Assembly (NCBI RefSeq): GCF_030580655.1 | Contig: NZ_JAUQTB010000011.1 | Span: 1 to 64,000, forward strand | DNA: 64,000 nt | Source: Paenibacillus lacisoli | GTDB lineage: Bacteria > Bacillota > Bacilli > Paenibacillales > Paenibacillaceae | Reading direction: 5' to 3' | Shown here: positions 44,802 through 54,614 of the stretch, piece after piece | How the letters are laid out: every line of letters starts with the position of its first letter | How positions within the stretch are numbered: the first letter of the stretch is position 1 | The notes under the pieces: generated by a model | Told to the model about the DNA's origin: nothing | Database searches by the model: none | What the model saw: only the letters and a program-made list of their open reading frames with translations | Made by a program: the position numbers and the translations under genes

Positions 44802-47204
44802 TTATCGCTCCCGATGGATCAAATAATGAAGCAGGTTCTGCAGAAACGCGCTGTTTCCGGAGATGTTTTTTAGTGCATCTTCAGCGTCACAGTAATGCTC
44901 CCACATCGCCCGCTTTGCCCCTTCATTACCCAAAATGGTAACAAAAGTAGAACGGTTATTGCTGATGTCCTGACCAACCGGCTTACCCAGCTGCTGGGAT
45001 TCTCCCTCTTCATCAAGCAGGTCATCCTTGATCTGAAAGGCAATCCCTGCATGATAGGCATATCTCCTCAAGGCTTCCATCTCCTGATCGCTGACCTGAG
45101 CCAGAATGGCCGGCATGACAAGAGAGGCTTCAAAAGCAATCCCTGTCTTGTAATAACACAATTGATTCAGCTCTTCCAGTCTAAGCGCTCTGCCTTTGGA
45201 TTCCAGATCCATCGCCTGGCCTAGACACATATCGCCTGCACGCCTGGAACAATAACCAATCAGCTTCAATACGGTATCCGGCGCAAAAGACTTCAGGGAA
45301 GACTGCTCTTCGATAGACTTCTGTATAAGAAAAAGTCCGGTCAGCTCAGCAGTCGCACTGTTATGAACCTGATGCAGGGTAGGACGTCCCCGTCGGCTTG
45401 CTGCATTATCCTGAGAAGGCAGGTCATCGAAGATCAGTGACGCGGTATGCATGTATTCTAATGAACGAAGCAGCGGCATGATGGCAGCAGGGTCCAGACC
45501 ATATCGCTTGACACCCATATACCACGCCATTACAGGACGCAGTCTTTTACCGTCCCCGTTCAGGCTGTAATTCGCAGCTTCTACCAGCGGTGAATCCAGT
45601 GAAACGGGGCTGCTGCTGTCCTGAATCTTGAGTTGTTCGTTAATCTGTATACGTATGTCGTCTACCGTCTGCTTGAACTGCTCTCTCTCCTGCTTGTTAT
45701 TGCGCAGACCCTGAACGAACTGGTCACGCAGCAGCTTGTCAAAGAAATCCACGTCACCGGCTTTGCGGACATAATACTGGATTGTTTCGTTCAATTCAGG
45801 AATCCCGTAGGTCAGCTCTGCCATTAACTCCTCATACCGGGACACGCCCAGACGCTGTCGGCAGCGTTTGAGTCCGTTAACAGCACGGTCAAGTATGACC
45901 TCCCGGGTTGCCGGATCGCTGTGATACACATGATGAATCAGGTGAGAGATGACCGTCCAATAGAGTTCGAACGGGTTGATCAAGTCCGGCCTTTGCCGCC
46001 GGTGTGTCAGATAATAAGTGTAAGGAGTAACTGCACCCTCCTGCAGATCGTCGAACATATCGGTAAAATCGTCAGCCAGCTGATTATAGATACCATAATA
46101 AAACATATTAGCCTCATAATTTGCATCTTCCGGCGATGCCAGAACCGACCGGACGATGATTCGGGAGGCTGCCGACTTAAGAATAATAGGAACATACAGC
46201 TCTTCATTCGAGTAACCGGCGAACATCAGTACCTTGTTCCGGTCCTCCTCCTGAGAACGAAAAAAGATATAGGACTGCTCGAAGAAGGCTTTCTGTGTTT
46301 CCTGACGCTGCAGGTTTCGAATGTACTCAAAGGCTTCACGCAGCTCGGAATGGATGTACACCAGCATCCGGCGGTTTACTCTGGCCCACTTGCCGAGCGG
46401 AGGAACGACACCGGTAAGCAGCGCAGAACGGATCATGGAGGTGTACTGTATTTTCTCATCTGCAGTCAGCACCTGGGAGTCAAGCAGGTCGTCGATGAAT
46501 GGATAGGTTAAACCGTAGGAGTAGCCCACTCGTATTGCTTCATCGAGCCTGCGGGTCCGCTCAGCTGTGGGAGTATCTTCTCCAAGCTCTTCATAGACAT
46601 GCATCACGACGCCTACCACAAGCTTAATCAGTTTGCGCTGAGCCTGCTCCGCATCCATACCTTCGGGTATGTTACCGGCTACTTGCTTCAGCTTATCCAT
46701 CAGCCAGATGACCGCAGATTCGATGCCTTCCTTTTGCCCCCAGCGGTACAGGCCTGCCAGGCTGATCATTTCTTCGGAACCTCGGACGTGACCTGATTCG
46801 GTATGGACCAGCTGCTGTTTGACATCGTTGACGACTTGACGCACCCTCTGCTGTGTCTGCTGGGAATTCAGTGATTTGCCGAGATCCCTCATATAGATGT
46901 AAGAGATACTCCTTTCGAGATAGGCATCCAGCTTGCCGGTGAATTCCAGCCATTGAATGTAGCGCTGATAATCTTTGGGATCAGGCTGCTGTCTGCGGCG
47001 GAACAAAAACGAGGGCCAGGATCGTGAAGAGACGTGATGCCTGCCCCATTGTTCAAATGAGCTCATTAATTCGGAGATAAACGTTCTCTCACGTGCCAGC
47101 TGTTCCAGCCTGGCAAAATACGCACCGGCTTGCTGCTCAGCCTGCTGGTAGCTGCTGCAGGCATGCTCTTCTGATTTCCAACTTTGATTCCAATTTATAC
47201 TCAT
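44802..47204 (-). CDS. Large polyprenyl-synthetase-like protein with extra N-terminal domain
   Basis: The 800-residue protein is over twice the usual length of isoprenyl diphosphate synthases. The C-terminal 290 residues are a complete trans-prenyltransferase: GDGKRLRPV near 550, first Asp-rich motif DDLPSQD (593-599), RRGRPTLHQ, and second motif KDDLLDE (727-731). The N-terminal 500 residues are helical and hold two similar motifs: YPFIDDLLD (236-242) and ADDFTDMFDDLQEG (378-386). This suggests a second, diverged isoprenoid-fold domain, possibly a terpene synthase-like one. No membrane segment. GAGG precedes the ATG. The product is unknown; no other isoprenoid gene is adjacent. Confidence 0.8.
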   Translation of the reverse strand: MSINWNQSWKSEEHACSSYQQAEQQAGAYFARLEQLARERTFISELMSSFEQWGRHHVSSRSWPSFLFRRRQQPDPKDYQRYIQWLEFTGKLDAYLERSISYIYMRDLGKSLNSQQTQQRVRQVVNDVKQQLVHTESGHVRGSEEMISLAGLYRWGQKEGIESAVIWLMDKLKQVAGNIPEGMDAEQAQRKLIKLVVGVVMHVYEELGEDTPTAERTRRLDEAIRVGYSYGLTYPFIDDLLDSQVLTADEKIQYTSMIRSALLTGVVPPLGKWARVNRRMLVYIHSELREAFEYIRNLQRQETQKAFFEQSYIFFRSQEEDRNKVLMFAGYSNEELYVPIILKSAASRIIVRSVLASPEDANYEANMFYYGIYNQLADDFTDMFDDLQEGAVTPYTYYLTHRRQRPDLINPFELYWTVISHLIHHVYHSDPATREVILDRAVNGLKRCRQRLGVSRYEELMAELTYGIPELNETIQYYVRKAGDVDFFDKLLRDQFVQGLRNNKQEREQFKQTVDDIRIQINEQLKIQDSSSPVSLDSPLVEAANYSLNGDGKRLRPVMAWYMGVKRYGLDPAAIMPLLRSLEYMHTASLIFDDLPSQDNAASRRGRPTLHQVHNSATAELTGLFLIQKSIEEQSSLKSFAPDTVLKLIGYCSRRAGDMCLGQAMDLESKGRALRLEELNQLCYYKTGIAFEASLVMPAILAQVSDQEMEALRRYAYHAGIAFQIKDDLLDEEGESQQLGKPVGQDISNNRSTFVTILGNEGAKRAMWEHYCDAEDALKNISGNSAFLQNLLHYLIHRER

Positions 47205-47379
47205 AGGCGGATAACCTCTACTTTTGTACTGTAGATTTGTGGGGAGCTGTTCCTAGCTTATACGCAGAACCTATGGCACCGGTTACGCAAAATATGCGAA
47301 GGCCCGAAAAACATGCTGTTTCGAACCTTGAAAATAAAATCTGAATTGGCAAATACTTTCGAAACAAAAATGTTGACTA

Positions 47380-47409
47380 ACCTGATGAAGTGTCTTAGCA
47401 TTATCAGGT
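47380..47409. promoter_or_regulatory. Inverted repeat in the trhO promoter region
   Basis: ACCTGAT, 16 bases, ATCAGGT, directly after a TTGACT that could be a -35 box. The dyad may be an operator; no regulator is nearby. Confidence 0.3.
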
Positions 47410-47464
47410 GAACCATTCTGGCAATTTTTTTGTTCTCGAGATAATGAGGTAAGGAGCATTCAAC

Positions 47465-48367
47465 ATGGAAAATAACAGTTCATTTCGAATTTTGCTTTAT
47501 TATAAATATGTTCATATCGATAATTACGAAGCGTTCGCTTCCGAGCACCTTGCCTTCTGTAAAGAGCTTGGCGTAAAGGGCCGGATTCTGATCGCTGAAG
47601 AAGGGATTAACGGTACCTTATCCGGTACGATGGAGCAGACTAAAGCATACATGGAATACATGCATAAACATCCCCTTTTCTCTGATATGGTCTTTAAGAT
47701 CGACGAGTCAGAGACGCATGCTTTCAAGAAGCTTTTTGTCCGTCCCAAGAAAGAGCTGGTTACACTCCGTTATGAAACACCTCTTGATCCAAATGTGATC
47801 AGCGGCGAGCGTCTGGCGCCCAAGGAATTTTTTGAAAAGCTGCAGAGTGAAGATGTGATCGTTCTGGACGGGCGCAACGATTATGAATACGACCTCGGTC
47901 ATTTCCGTAACGCCATCCGCCCGAATGTGGAATCGTTTCGTGAGTTCCCGGAATGGATCCGGGAGAATCTGCAGGACGTAAAGGACAAGCAGATCCTGAC
48001 TTACTGCACCGGTGGTATCCGCTGTGAGAAGCTGACCGGTGTGCTTCTGAATGAGGGCTTCACGAATGTCGCCCAGCTTGACGGCGGAATTGCCACTTAT
48101 GGCAAGGACCCGGAAGTACAAGGCCGTCTGTTCGATGGTAAAATGTACGTCTTTGACGAGCGGATCTCGGTGCGGATCAATCAGACCGATGAGGACGTAG
48201 TGATCGGCAAATGCCACCACTGCGGAAGCCCGACGGACCATTACATCAATTGTGCTGATGATCTGTGCCACAAGCAGCATCTGGTATGTGAGGACTGTCT
48301 GGAAGAACATGAAGGCTACTGCTCGGACGAATGCAAGGATAATGATGCTGAACGACATGCTGTATAA
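47465..48367 (+). CDS. trhO: tRNA U34 5-hydroxylating rhodanese (TrhO/YceA)
   Basis: The 300-residue protein has the TrhO layout: an N-terminal ferredoxin-like domain ([26 protein letters not shown]), a rhodanese domain with [15 protein letters not shown] and the active loop [10 protein letters not shown] (catalytic Cys near 180), and a C-terminal Cys-rich region ([23 protein letters not shown]). It hydroxylates uridine 34 of some tRNAs with oxygen. AAGGAGC lies before the ATG. Confidence 0.93.
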   Translation: MENNSSFRILLYYKYVHIDNYEAFASEHLAFCKELGVKGRILIAEEGINGTLSGTMEQTKAYMEYMHKHPLFSDMVFKIDESETHAFKKLFVRPKKELVTLRYETPLDPNVISGERLAPKEFFEKLQSEDVIVLDGRNDYEYDLGHFRNAIRPNVESFREFPEWIRENLQDVKDKQILTYCTGGIRCEKLTGVLLNEGFTNVAQLDGGIATYGKDPEVQGRLFDGKMYVFDERISVRINQTDEDVVIGKCHHCGSPTDHYINCADDLCHKQHLVCEDCLEEHEGYCSDECKDNDAERHAV

Positions 48368-48388
48368 CCTGTTTCACCTTTATATAAA

Positions 48389-48427
48389 AGCAGGAGCCCC
48401 AATTACCAAGGGCTCCTGCTTTTTTTG
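48389..48427. terminator. Bidirectional terminator between trhO and the GH42 gene
   Basis: AGCAGGAGCCC/GGGCTCCTGCT stem with an internal loop and eight T after it; A-rich on the other side. Confidence 0.9.
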
Positions 48428-48437
48428 CTGTGATGAA

Positions 48438-50447
48438 TTACATTTCTTCCTCAATAATTACAAAGCCCCAGCGATCCAGCCGTATACTCTGGCCTTGCTC
48501 AACGGCTTCACCCGTCAGCAGCTCGGTGCCTGACGCATGGACATGCTTCCACTCAACCGCTTCATCCGAGTAGTTAAAAATGTACCGGATCATCCGGCCA
48601 GCTTCATTGAGACCCGACTTAGTGATCAAAGGAAAAGCCAGCTCCTGATCCGGGCCCCATAACCCCGCCTGCCTCACAGCCTCCTCCAGAATGGCGTGCA
48701 TGACCGCTGAACTTACCATACAGCCGATGTAGGTTGCGATGCCTTTGCCGTAGGAATTCCGCGTAATCGCGGCATATTGTCCCCAATGCGGATGATCATA
48801 GGAAGCCAGTACTTCAGCAGAGTCTGGTGTAATAAGCTCCATCCAGGTGTGCACCTGATTATCAGCTTCTGACACCCTGTACGGGTTATTTTTCAGACTA
48901 ACCTGCTTGGGTTCAACGAACAATTGATAGGAGATTCCACAGGCTTCGCTGATAATCCCGGGCTGAGGTATCGTCCTCACCTTCACATGCTCATCCGTGA
49001 ATCCGCTCTTAAACGTATATATCACGTGTCCTCCCTGCTCTACATATTGGTTCAGACGCTTCAACAAACGGTCCGAAGCGGTGTATAGGGCAGGAACTAC
49101 AATAAGATCATATGAATCGATTTCCTCCACAGAAGGATCGATGAGATCGCAGCCTATGTTCATTTTGTACAGCTCATCATAGACGAGACGAACGACATCG
49201 TTATAATTTTTACTGCTCTGGAAACTGAACTTAAACCAATCTATTGAAGTCAACGACTCATTGCTAAAGAGAATGGCCGCCTTGTTGTTCTTCTTGAGAT
49301 TCACCAGTTTATCCGACAGTCTGGCAAAGTCGCGGCCGATAGTTATTGCTTCATTGTAGACCGGGTTTGGCTGCAAATCATGACTGAGCAATCCTTTCCA
49401 ATACGTCTCGAACGAATTATGGATCGAATGCCAATGCCAGTAGGCCACCATGTTGGCACCAGAGGCCAGATGACTGAAAGCCTGCAGCCGCAGTTGGCCT
49501 GGATATGGAACCCAGTTCACGAAAGCTTGAGCTTCTGTCTCCAGCACCAGATAATTGCTGTTCTTAGTGGACCTGGCCATATCACCGCCAAATGAAATTT
49601 CAATACCGGTCAGATCATCCTGCGAGGGGTGATAAATATCGACTCCGGTAATGTCAAACGGCTTGGAAGCTGCAAAATGATCCACATCCGGCTGCACGCC
49701 ATAAGAATGTCCGCGCCATTCGAAATCAAAGTTTTGAGTGACAAACTGATGCGGCTGCTTATATTCATTGACAAGGGAAACCTGCCAGCCCAGGAAATCT
49801 GTAACCAGCTGCCGCTGAAACTTGGAGAATTCGGCCCCTAGACTGCCATTAATCGTCCCGATGACCGACGGAAAGTCTTCCCAGCTGTTAATACGGTTGC
49901 TCCAATAATCAAGACCAAAAGCATCATTTACAGCGTCCAGTGTCTTGAATTTTTCTCTTATATATTTAACGAACTGAAGCTGCACATTCGGCCCTGCTGT
50001 GTTGTAATGTTTCGTCTCATTATCTGTCTGATAGCCGATCACAGCAGGATGCTTTGCCACACGGGAGATCATTTTTCTGATGATACGCTCCGCGTAGAAG
50101 AGATACGCAGGATGAGTAATGTCCATAATCTGTCTTGCTCCATACTTGCCGGGTCCCTGGGCTGTTGTCGCCAGGATATCCGGATGCTGTTTTACCATCC
50201 ACGTCGGCACAGCGTACGTCGGGGTACCGACAATCACCTGAATACCTGCCTTATGCATGGCATCCAGCACCCGGTCCACTGAGCTAAAATCAAAGACACC
50301 GTTCTGCGGCTCATGTGTACTCCAAGTGGATTCTGCAATACGGACGACATTGATCCCTGCCTCTTTCATCAGCTCGATGTCTTCCTGCAGCCTGTCATAT
50401 GGCATATATTCATCATAATAAGCAACGCCGTAGAGTAATTTCTCCAT
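48438..50447 (-). CDS. GH42 beta-galactosidase
   Basis: The 669-residue cytoplasmic protein has the three GH42 domains. The TIM barrel shows VIGYQTDNETKHYN with the acid/base Glu near 145 and LVLETEAQAFVNW with the nucleophile Glu near 305. A trimerisation domain follows (about 390-590), then a short beta domain. It hydrolyses beta-galactosides, perhaps galacto-oligosaccharides or arabinogalactan fragments. Its ATG lies 13 bases after the symporter stop, with GAGGAGG in between, so the two form an operon under a cre box. Confidence 0.92.
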   Translation of the reverse strand: MEKLLYGVAYYDEYMPYDRLQEDIELMKEAGINVVRIAESTWSTHEPQNGVFDFSSVDRVLDAMHKAGIQVIVGTPTYAVPTWMVKQHPDILATTAQGPGKYGARQIMDITHPAYLFYAERIIRKMISRVAKHPAVIGYQTDNETKHYNTAGPNVQLQFVKYIREKFKTLDAVNDAFGLDYWSNRINSWEDFPSVIGTINGSLGAEFSKFQRQLVTDFLGWQVSLVNEYKQPHQFVTQNFDFEWRGHSYGVQPDVDHFAASKPFDITGVDIYHPSQDDLTGIEISFGGDMARSTKNSNYLVLETEAQAFVNWVPYPGQLRLQAFSHLASGANMVAYWHWHSIHNSFETYWKGLLSHDLQPNPVYNEAITIGRDFARLSDKLVNLKKNNKAAILFSNESLTSIDWFKFSFQSSKNYNDVVRLVYDELYKMNIGCDLIDPSVEEIDSYDLIVVPALYTASDRLLKRLNQYVEQGGHVIYTFKSGFTDEHVKVRTIPQPGIISEACGISYQLFVEPKQVSLKNNPYRVSEADNQVHTWMELITPDSAEVLASYDHPHWGQYAAITRNSYGKGIATYIGCMVSSAVMHAILEEAVRQAGLWGPDQELAFPLITKSGLNEAGRMIRYIFNYSDEAVEWKHVHASGTELLTGEAVEQGQSIRLDRWGFVIIEEEM

Positions 50448-50460
50448 CTTGAAAGCCTCC

Positions 50461-51882
50461 TCAATAAGTCAGTTTGGGATTATCATTCGTTCCGGTTACT
50501 TCCTTGGGTACCGGTCTCAATTCGTGATGACCAGACATGTTACGGTCCTGCAGTTCCTTAAGAATAACGGGATACTCACGGTCCAGCTTATAGAAAATCA
50601 GAATCACGATCATCAGAATATTAAAAATTAGCGGGATATAGATAAACAGTGCCTGAAGAGAGATAAGAGCCGTTGAGGTTTGTTGTGCCTGTTCGGCAAC
50701 ATATCCTCCCCACGCCAAGATCCAGCCGATCAGAGCCGCGCCAAGACCGGAGCCTACCTTGGTACCAAAGCTGCCTGCACTATAGACGAGGCCTTCATTG
50801 CGAATCCCTGTTTTCCATTCCCCGTATTCAACCGTGTCCGCCAGCATCGCCCACATGGAGCCAGCCATTGGCGCCATTCCAAGGCTCTTGACTACCAGTC
50901 CAACCATGACCAGCAAAATGGAAGTGGGATGGATCATCATTAGAATTAATCCTGCACTGCTGATCATGGAGCCAGCGATCATGGCGTTACGCTTGCCTGT
51001 ACGCTTGACTAATGGAGCAACCAGGAACATGCCCAGCAGCATGGGTACCAACGAACATATCGTGATCATTCCCATCAAGCCTTCGTCCCCCAGTACATAA
51101 CGGGCAAAATAAACATTAGCGCCTCCCAAGCCATTGGTAATGTAAGCGATCACCATAAAGACCAGCATCATAACCCAATACTTGTTTTTGAACAATGCAG
51201 CTACCCCTTTTTTGACAGGTACATGCTGCATGGCTTCGGTCGTCGTTGCAGAAGGAGTTACCCGTTCTTTGGTTGTCAGGAACGTTACAATAAACAATAC
51301 AATCGACAGCACGCCGAATATCGCGAAGGTGATCGACCAGGCTGCTCTTCCGCCGCCCATCGTATTTACAATCGGGAGTACATATACGCCCATCATCACA
51401 GAGCAGACCGTGGAGAGAAACATGCGGAAAATATTAAGCACGGTACGCTGATACTGGTCCTGTGAAATAAGTGTCCCCAGCACACCATATGGGATGTTAA
51501 TAGCTGAGAAAATGATGTTAACTAGCAAATACGTGACGACCACGTAGATCAACTTGCCCGTGCTGCCGATATCCGGTACGGAGAACAGCAGGAATGCAAC
51601 GATTCCGAACGGTACGCACATCCATAACAGCCAGGGCCGCGCTTTACCATGCTTGGACCTTGTCTTGTCTACGAGTATCCCTACGCCAACATCGACGAAA
51701 GCATCAAACACGCGGGTTAAGAACATAATGGTCCCGATAATACCACTGGCCAGACCGGCTACATCGGTGTAATAAAACAACAAAAACGACGTGATCGCCG
51801 CATAGATCAAATTACTGGCAAAGTCACCAATCCCATATCCCAAACGCTCCACAAAGCGGATTTTACTGCCTGCAGTATTCAT
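50461..51882 (-). CDS. GPH-family sugar:cation symporter
   Basis: The 473-residue protein has 12 membrane segments. The start (RFVERLGYGIGDFASNLIY) and the VGILVDKTRSKHGKARPWLLW loop are hallmarks of the glycoside-pentoside-hexuronide family (MelB, XylP, LacS). It has no PTS IIA tail. GGAGGAA lies before the ATG. It likely imports the oligosaccharide or glycoside hydrolysed by the GH42 enzyme next to it. A perfect cre box is 33 bases upstream. Confidence 0.92.
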   Translation of the reverse strand: MNTAGSKIRFVERLGYGIGDFASNLIYAAITSFLLFYYTDVAGLASGIIGTIMFLTRVFDAFVDVGVGILVDKTRSKHGKARPWLLWMCVPFGIVAFLLFSVPDIGSTGKLIYVVVTYLLVNIIFSAINIPYGVLGTLISQDQYQRTVLNIFRMFLSTVCSVMMGVYVLPIVNTMGGGRAAWSITFAIFGVLSIVLFIVTFLTTKERVTPSATTTEAMQHVPVKKGVAALFKNKYWVMMLVFMVIAYITNGLGGANVYFARYVLGDEGLMGMITICSLVPMLLGMFLVAPLVKRTGKRNAMIAGSMISSAGLILMMIHPTSILLVMVGLVVKSLGMAPMAGSMWAMLADTVEYGEWKTGIRNEGLVYSAGSFGTKVGSGLGAALIGWILAWGGYVAEQAQQTSTALISLQALFIYIPLIFNILMIVILIFYKLDREYPVILKELQDRNMSGHHELRPVPKEVTGTNDNPKLTY

Positions 51883-51914
51883 GATGCTTCCTCCGTATCA
51901 TCTTGTGTAAAATA

Positions 51915-51928
51915 TGGTACCGTTTTCA
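51915..51928 (-). promoter_or_regulatory. cre box upstream of the symporter/GH42 operon
   Basis: The minus strand reads TGAAAACGGTACCA, matching every fixed position of TGNAANCGNWNNCA. It implies CcpA control of the operon. Confidence 0.85.
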
Positions 51929-51939
51929 AACGTAAGCGC

Positions 51940-51972
51940 ATGCTGCACTTCACTTAAGTGAAGCGTCAGCAT
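51940..51972 (-). terminator. Hairpin between GH30 and symporter genes
   Basis: A perfect 16-base palindrome (51948-51963) is framed by ATGCTG/CAGCAT arms. It lies just after the GH30 stop. There is no U tract, so it may end or stabilise the GH30 transcript, or partly attenuate read-through into the symporter. Confidence 0.45.
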
Positions 51973-51989
51973 ACTTACTTTTTTGATGT

Positions 51990-53324
51990 TTATGACCGGA
52001 TTACAATCGTATTAAACGATTCTTCCTTCAATTCAAATTGCAGTGTCTGATTCTGATAGGATAGATTCAAATGCCGCATATCCTTGAAGGGGTTGTTCAC
52101 AACGATAACGATACTGCCATCAGGATTGCAGAAGGCTGAAGACTTGCCATTCCAGGGTCCCTGCAAACCGATGCGGCGTGCGCCCGGAACTACATAGCGT
52201 GCAAAATGCTTCATCACATAGAATTCCGGATTATAAACCGTGTTTTTATGCTCCGGCTCAACGGTAATCATGGAATTTTGCTCCCAGCCCCAGGTGCTCC
52301 GACCTTTTGGCTCCAGAATCATGTTCCAGTAAATATAGGCATTTACGCCATTCGTAAAATAGTGCTGGTAGAGGTTGTAAACATATCGGGCGTAATCCCA
52401 GCTGTTCAATCCATCCCCGCATTCATTCTCGGTCTGCATATAACGGAGCTCTGGATAACTGGCAGCTGTGCGCTGGATGGCATTTTTACCGGCCCATTGG
52501 TAACCTACTCCTTTAATGTATTTATAAGCCTCAGGATCACTCAGAACGACAGCCGCATAGTTATCAAAATCAGTTGATTTCTTCTTGATCAGCTCTTCCC
52601 AGGGATCGGGTGCATTGATGGTTCCCAGCCAAATCTCAGTATCAAGCCCGTGCTGTTCAAAGGCAGGGCCAAGATAATCCGATATAAATTCACGAAGCTG
52701 TTCCCCTGTCCACACACAGGAAGGAAACTTTTGGTCGGCGATAACCTCATTCTGAACATGAACCTGATGGATAGTAATGCCTGCTTCCTGATAGGCCTGC
52801 ACAAATTTAACAAAATAAAGTGCATACGCTTCCAGAATTCCCTTCTCCCATCGAAGCGTGCCGGAATTATAGGCCTTAGGGAACTTCATCCAGGTCGGCG
52901 GGCTCCATGGAGAAGCAAACAACTTGAGATTCGGGTTATATGCCAGCGCCTCCTTGATATAAGGAATCAAATACTTGAAATCCCGTTCAATCGAAAAATG
53001 CTCCATCTCCAGATCGCCATCCACTTCATTATGGCTGTACCACGATTCAGCATAATCACTTGCCCCAATCGGGAGTCTGCAGATGCTAAATCGGTGCTCA
53101 CCTTCCGGATGAAAAAGAGCGTAGAAAATTTCTTGACGCTGCTCTTCACTAAGATGCTGAAGCGCAATATATCCAAGCTCGTTAAAGCAGCCTCCAAAGC
53201 CTTCTACAATCTGAAATTCCTGGCCTGTAAAAGACAAATTGGCTCGTTCTGATGTAACCTTGTGAGCCAGTTCATGCCAGCTGCGGCCCGGCGTCGTTGA
53301 ATAGTGCTGAATAGCTGGATTCAT
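51990..53324 (-). CDS. GH30 family glycosidase, intracellular
   Basis: The 444-residue protein has the GH30 barrel and side beta domain: EGFGGCFNELG near 43, FSICRLPIGASDYAESWY near 80, ASPWSPPTWMKFP near 140, acid/base Glu in HVQNEVIAD near 192 and nucleophile Glu in MQTENECGDG near 297. No signal peptide, so the substrate is imported. GH30 includes beta-glucosidases, xylosidases, fucosidases and beta-1,6-glucanases; the exact activity is unclear. GGGGAGG precedes the ATG. It faces an AraC gene. Confidence 0.9.
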   Translation of the reverse strand: MNPAIQHYSTTPGRSWHELAHKVTSERANLSFTGQEFQIVEGFGGCFNELGYIALQHLSEEQRQEIFYALFHPEGEHRFSICRLPIGASDYAESWYSHNEVDGDLEMEHFSIERDFKYLIPYIKEALAYNPNLKLFASPWSPPTWMKFPKAYNSGTLRWEKGILEAYALYFVKFVQAYQEAGITIHQVHVQNEVIADQKFPSCVWTGEQLREFISDYLGPAFEQHGLDTEIWLGTINAPDPWEELIKKKSTDFDNYAAVVLSDPEAYKYIKGVGYQWAGKNAIQRTAASYPELRYMQTENECGDGLNSWDYARYVYNLYQHYFTNGVNAYIYWNMILEPKGRSTWGWEQNSMITVEPEHKNTVYNPEFYVMKHFARYVVPGARRIGLQGPWNGKSSAFCNPDGSIVIVVNNPFKDMRHLNLSYQNQTLQFELKEESFNTIVIRS

Positions 53325-53380
53325 TATGAAGATGTCCTCCCCGCTTGATTAAAGTGGCCTACGTGCGTTAGAGTCATTAT

Positions 53381-53394
53381 AGCAATCGCTTTCA
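53381..53394 (-). promoter_or_regulatory. cre-like box upstream of the GH30 gene
   Basis: The minus strand reads TGAAAGCGATTGCT, 13 of 14 positions of the cre consensus (last A is T). It lies 57 bases before the GH30 start and 59 before the divergent AraC start. Confidence 0.6.
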
Positions 53395-53452
53395 CAAAAA
53401 GAGATACGCTAAACCAAGTTAAATTTGCCCAAATCCAAGGTGGTATATATAA

Positions 53453-54364
53453 GTGATCATTCCAGAACAATTCCGTTCTTATCTATTCCCTAATTCCCGC
53501 TGGCTCCCTGCCATCGACTGGAACATCAAACTGTTCGGCGCCCATACTCAGGAAGTTCCAAAAGGGTGGGCCGTTCCGGAAGAGGCACATATCGCTTTCG
53601 AAATTATGCTGATACTAAAAGGCTCACAGCGAACCGTGCTTGAAAATATCGTTTATGATCTTCATCAAGGTGATATTCTTCTCATTCCTCCGGGTACCCG
53701 CCATATCGTTGAGTGTGTGGTTGACCAAGGACTCAGCTATTTCAGCTCCCACTTCAATCTGGACGACCCGATGTTCAGACAGGAGATGAGCCGGTCCGGT
53801 CAAATTTTCTTCCCTGCTGGAAGCGAAGACAATCAACGGCTAAGAGAAGCTATGATGCGATGGGTCAATCTAATCCAGGGAGATGAACAATATACAACCG
53901 CAGATCTGTTCCGTATCCAGTCTGGTCTGTTCGAGATTCTGAATATTTTGGCTCAGCATGTGACTGCCAAGGCAGAAACCGCCGTCTCTCCTACAGTCGT
54001 CCATTATGCCACCTTGATTGCCCAGTCCATCAAGTCCCAATTTAACTCTGACGTGATTCAGAAGGAACTCCTCCGAGAGAAAGAGATTCGAATTGAGGAT
54101 ATTGCTGTCAAACTCAAAATCAGCCCAGGATACGCCCTGGAAGTATTCCAGAAGGTATACGGAATTTCCCCGCGCAAATATCTCTCCGAGCTGAAACTGC
54201 ATGAAGCCAAACAGCTAATCCAGCAGCCTGATCTGGATTTGACGCGGATTGCTTCTATGCTGGGATATTCCAGTCTTGCTCACTTCAGCAGACAGTTCAA
54301 ACGCTGGACCGGAATGAGCCCACGTGAATATCGTCAGACATTGGGCAGCATTCGATTCTTTTAA
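53453..54364 (+). CDS. AraC family regulator (GH30 cluster)
   Basis: The start is GTG 53453, about 10 bases after AAGGTGG. The 303-residue protein has an N-terminal cupin-like sensing domain (HQGDILLIPPGTRH near 80) and a C-terminal double helix-turn-helix (IRIEDIAVKLKISPGYALEVFQ; LTRIASMLGYSSLAHFSRQFKRWTG). It is divergent from GH30 and probably activates it and the symporter operon on the cognate sugar. Confidence 0.9.
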   Translation: MIIPEQFRSYLFPNSRWLPAIDWNIKLFGAHTQEVPKGWAVPEEAHIAFEIMLILKGSQRTVLENIVYDLHQGDILLIPPGTRHIVECVVDQGLSYFSSHFNLDDPMFRQEMSRSGQIFFPAGSEDNQRLREAMMRWVNLIQGDEQYTTADLFRIQSGLFEILNILAQHVTAKAETAVSPTVVHYATLIAQSIKSQFNSDVIQKELLREKEIRIEDIAVKLKISPGYALEVFQKVYGISPRKYLSELKLHEAKQLIQQPDLDLTRIASMLGYSSLAHFSRQFKRWTGMSPREYRQTLGSIRFF

Positions 54365-54401
54365 CAAAGAGAACACGAATGAAATGGCTTGTCATGCATC
54401 C

Positions 54402-54440
54402 GAACAGCCGCTTCCTTGTATTCCAGGAGGGGCTGTTTGT
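54402..54440 (+). terminator. Possible terminator after the AraC gene
   Basis: ACAGCC/GGCTGT outer stem with inner CCT/AGG pairing and a short T-rich tail. Weak. Confidence 0.45.
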
Positions 54441-54614
54441 GCTTGGGTTAACCCGGGGACAATGTTGCGAATGCAATGATGATTTGACTGAAAGTGAAGT
54501 GTTTCTTCCGATGCTTATCTCTGCTTCATCTAATCCTCTTCCCTGCCTCTTCTAAACCTGGACTCGTGCTACAATCCCGTTGAGACTCTGAATGAAAAGG
54601 AGCTGGTGAACTTT

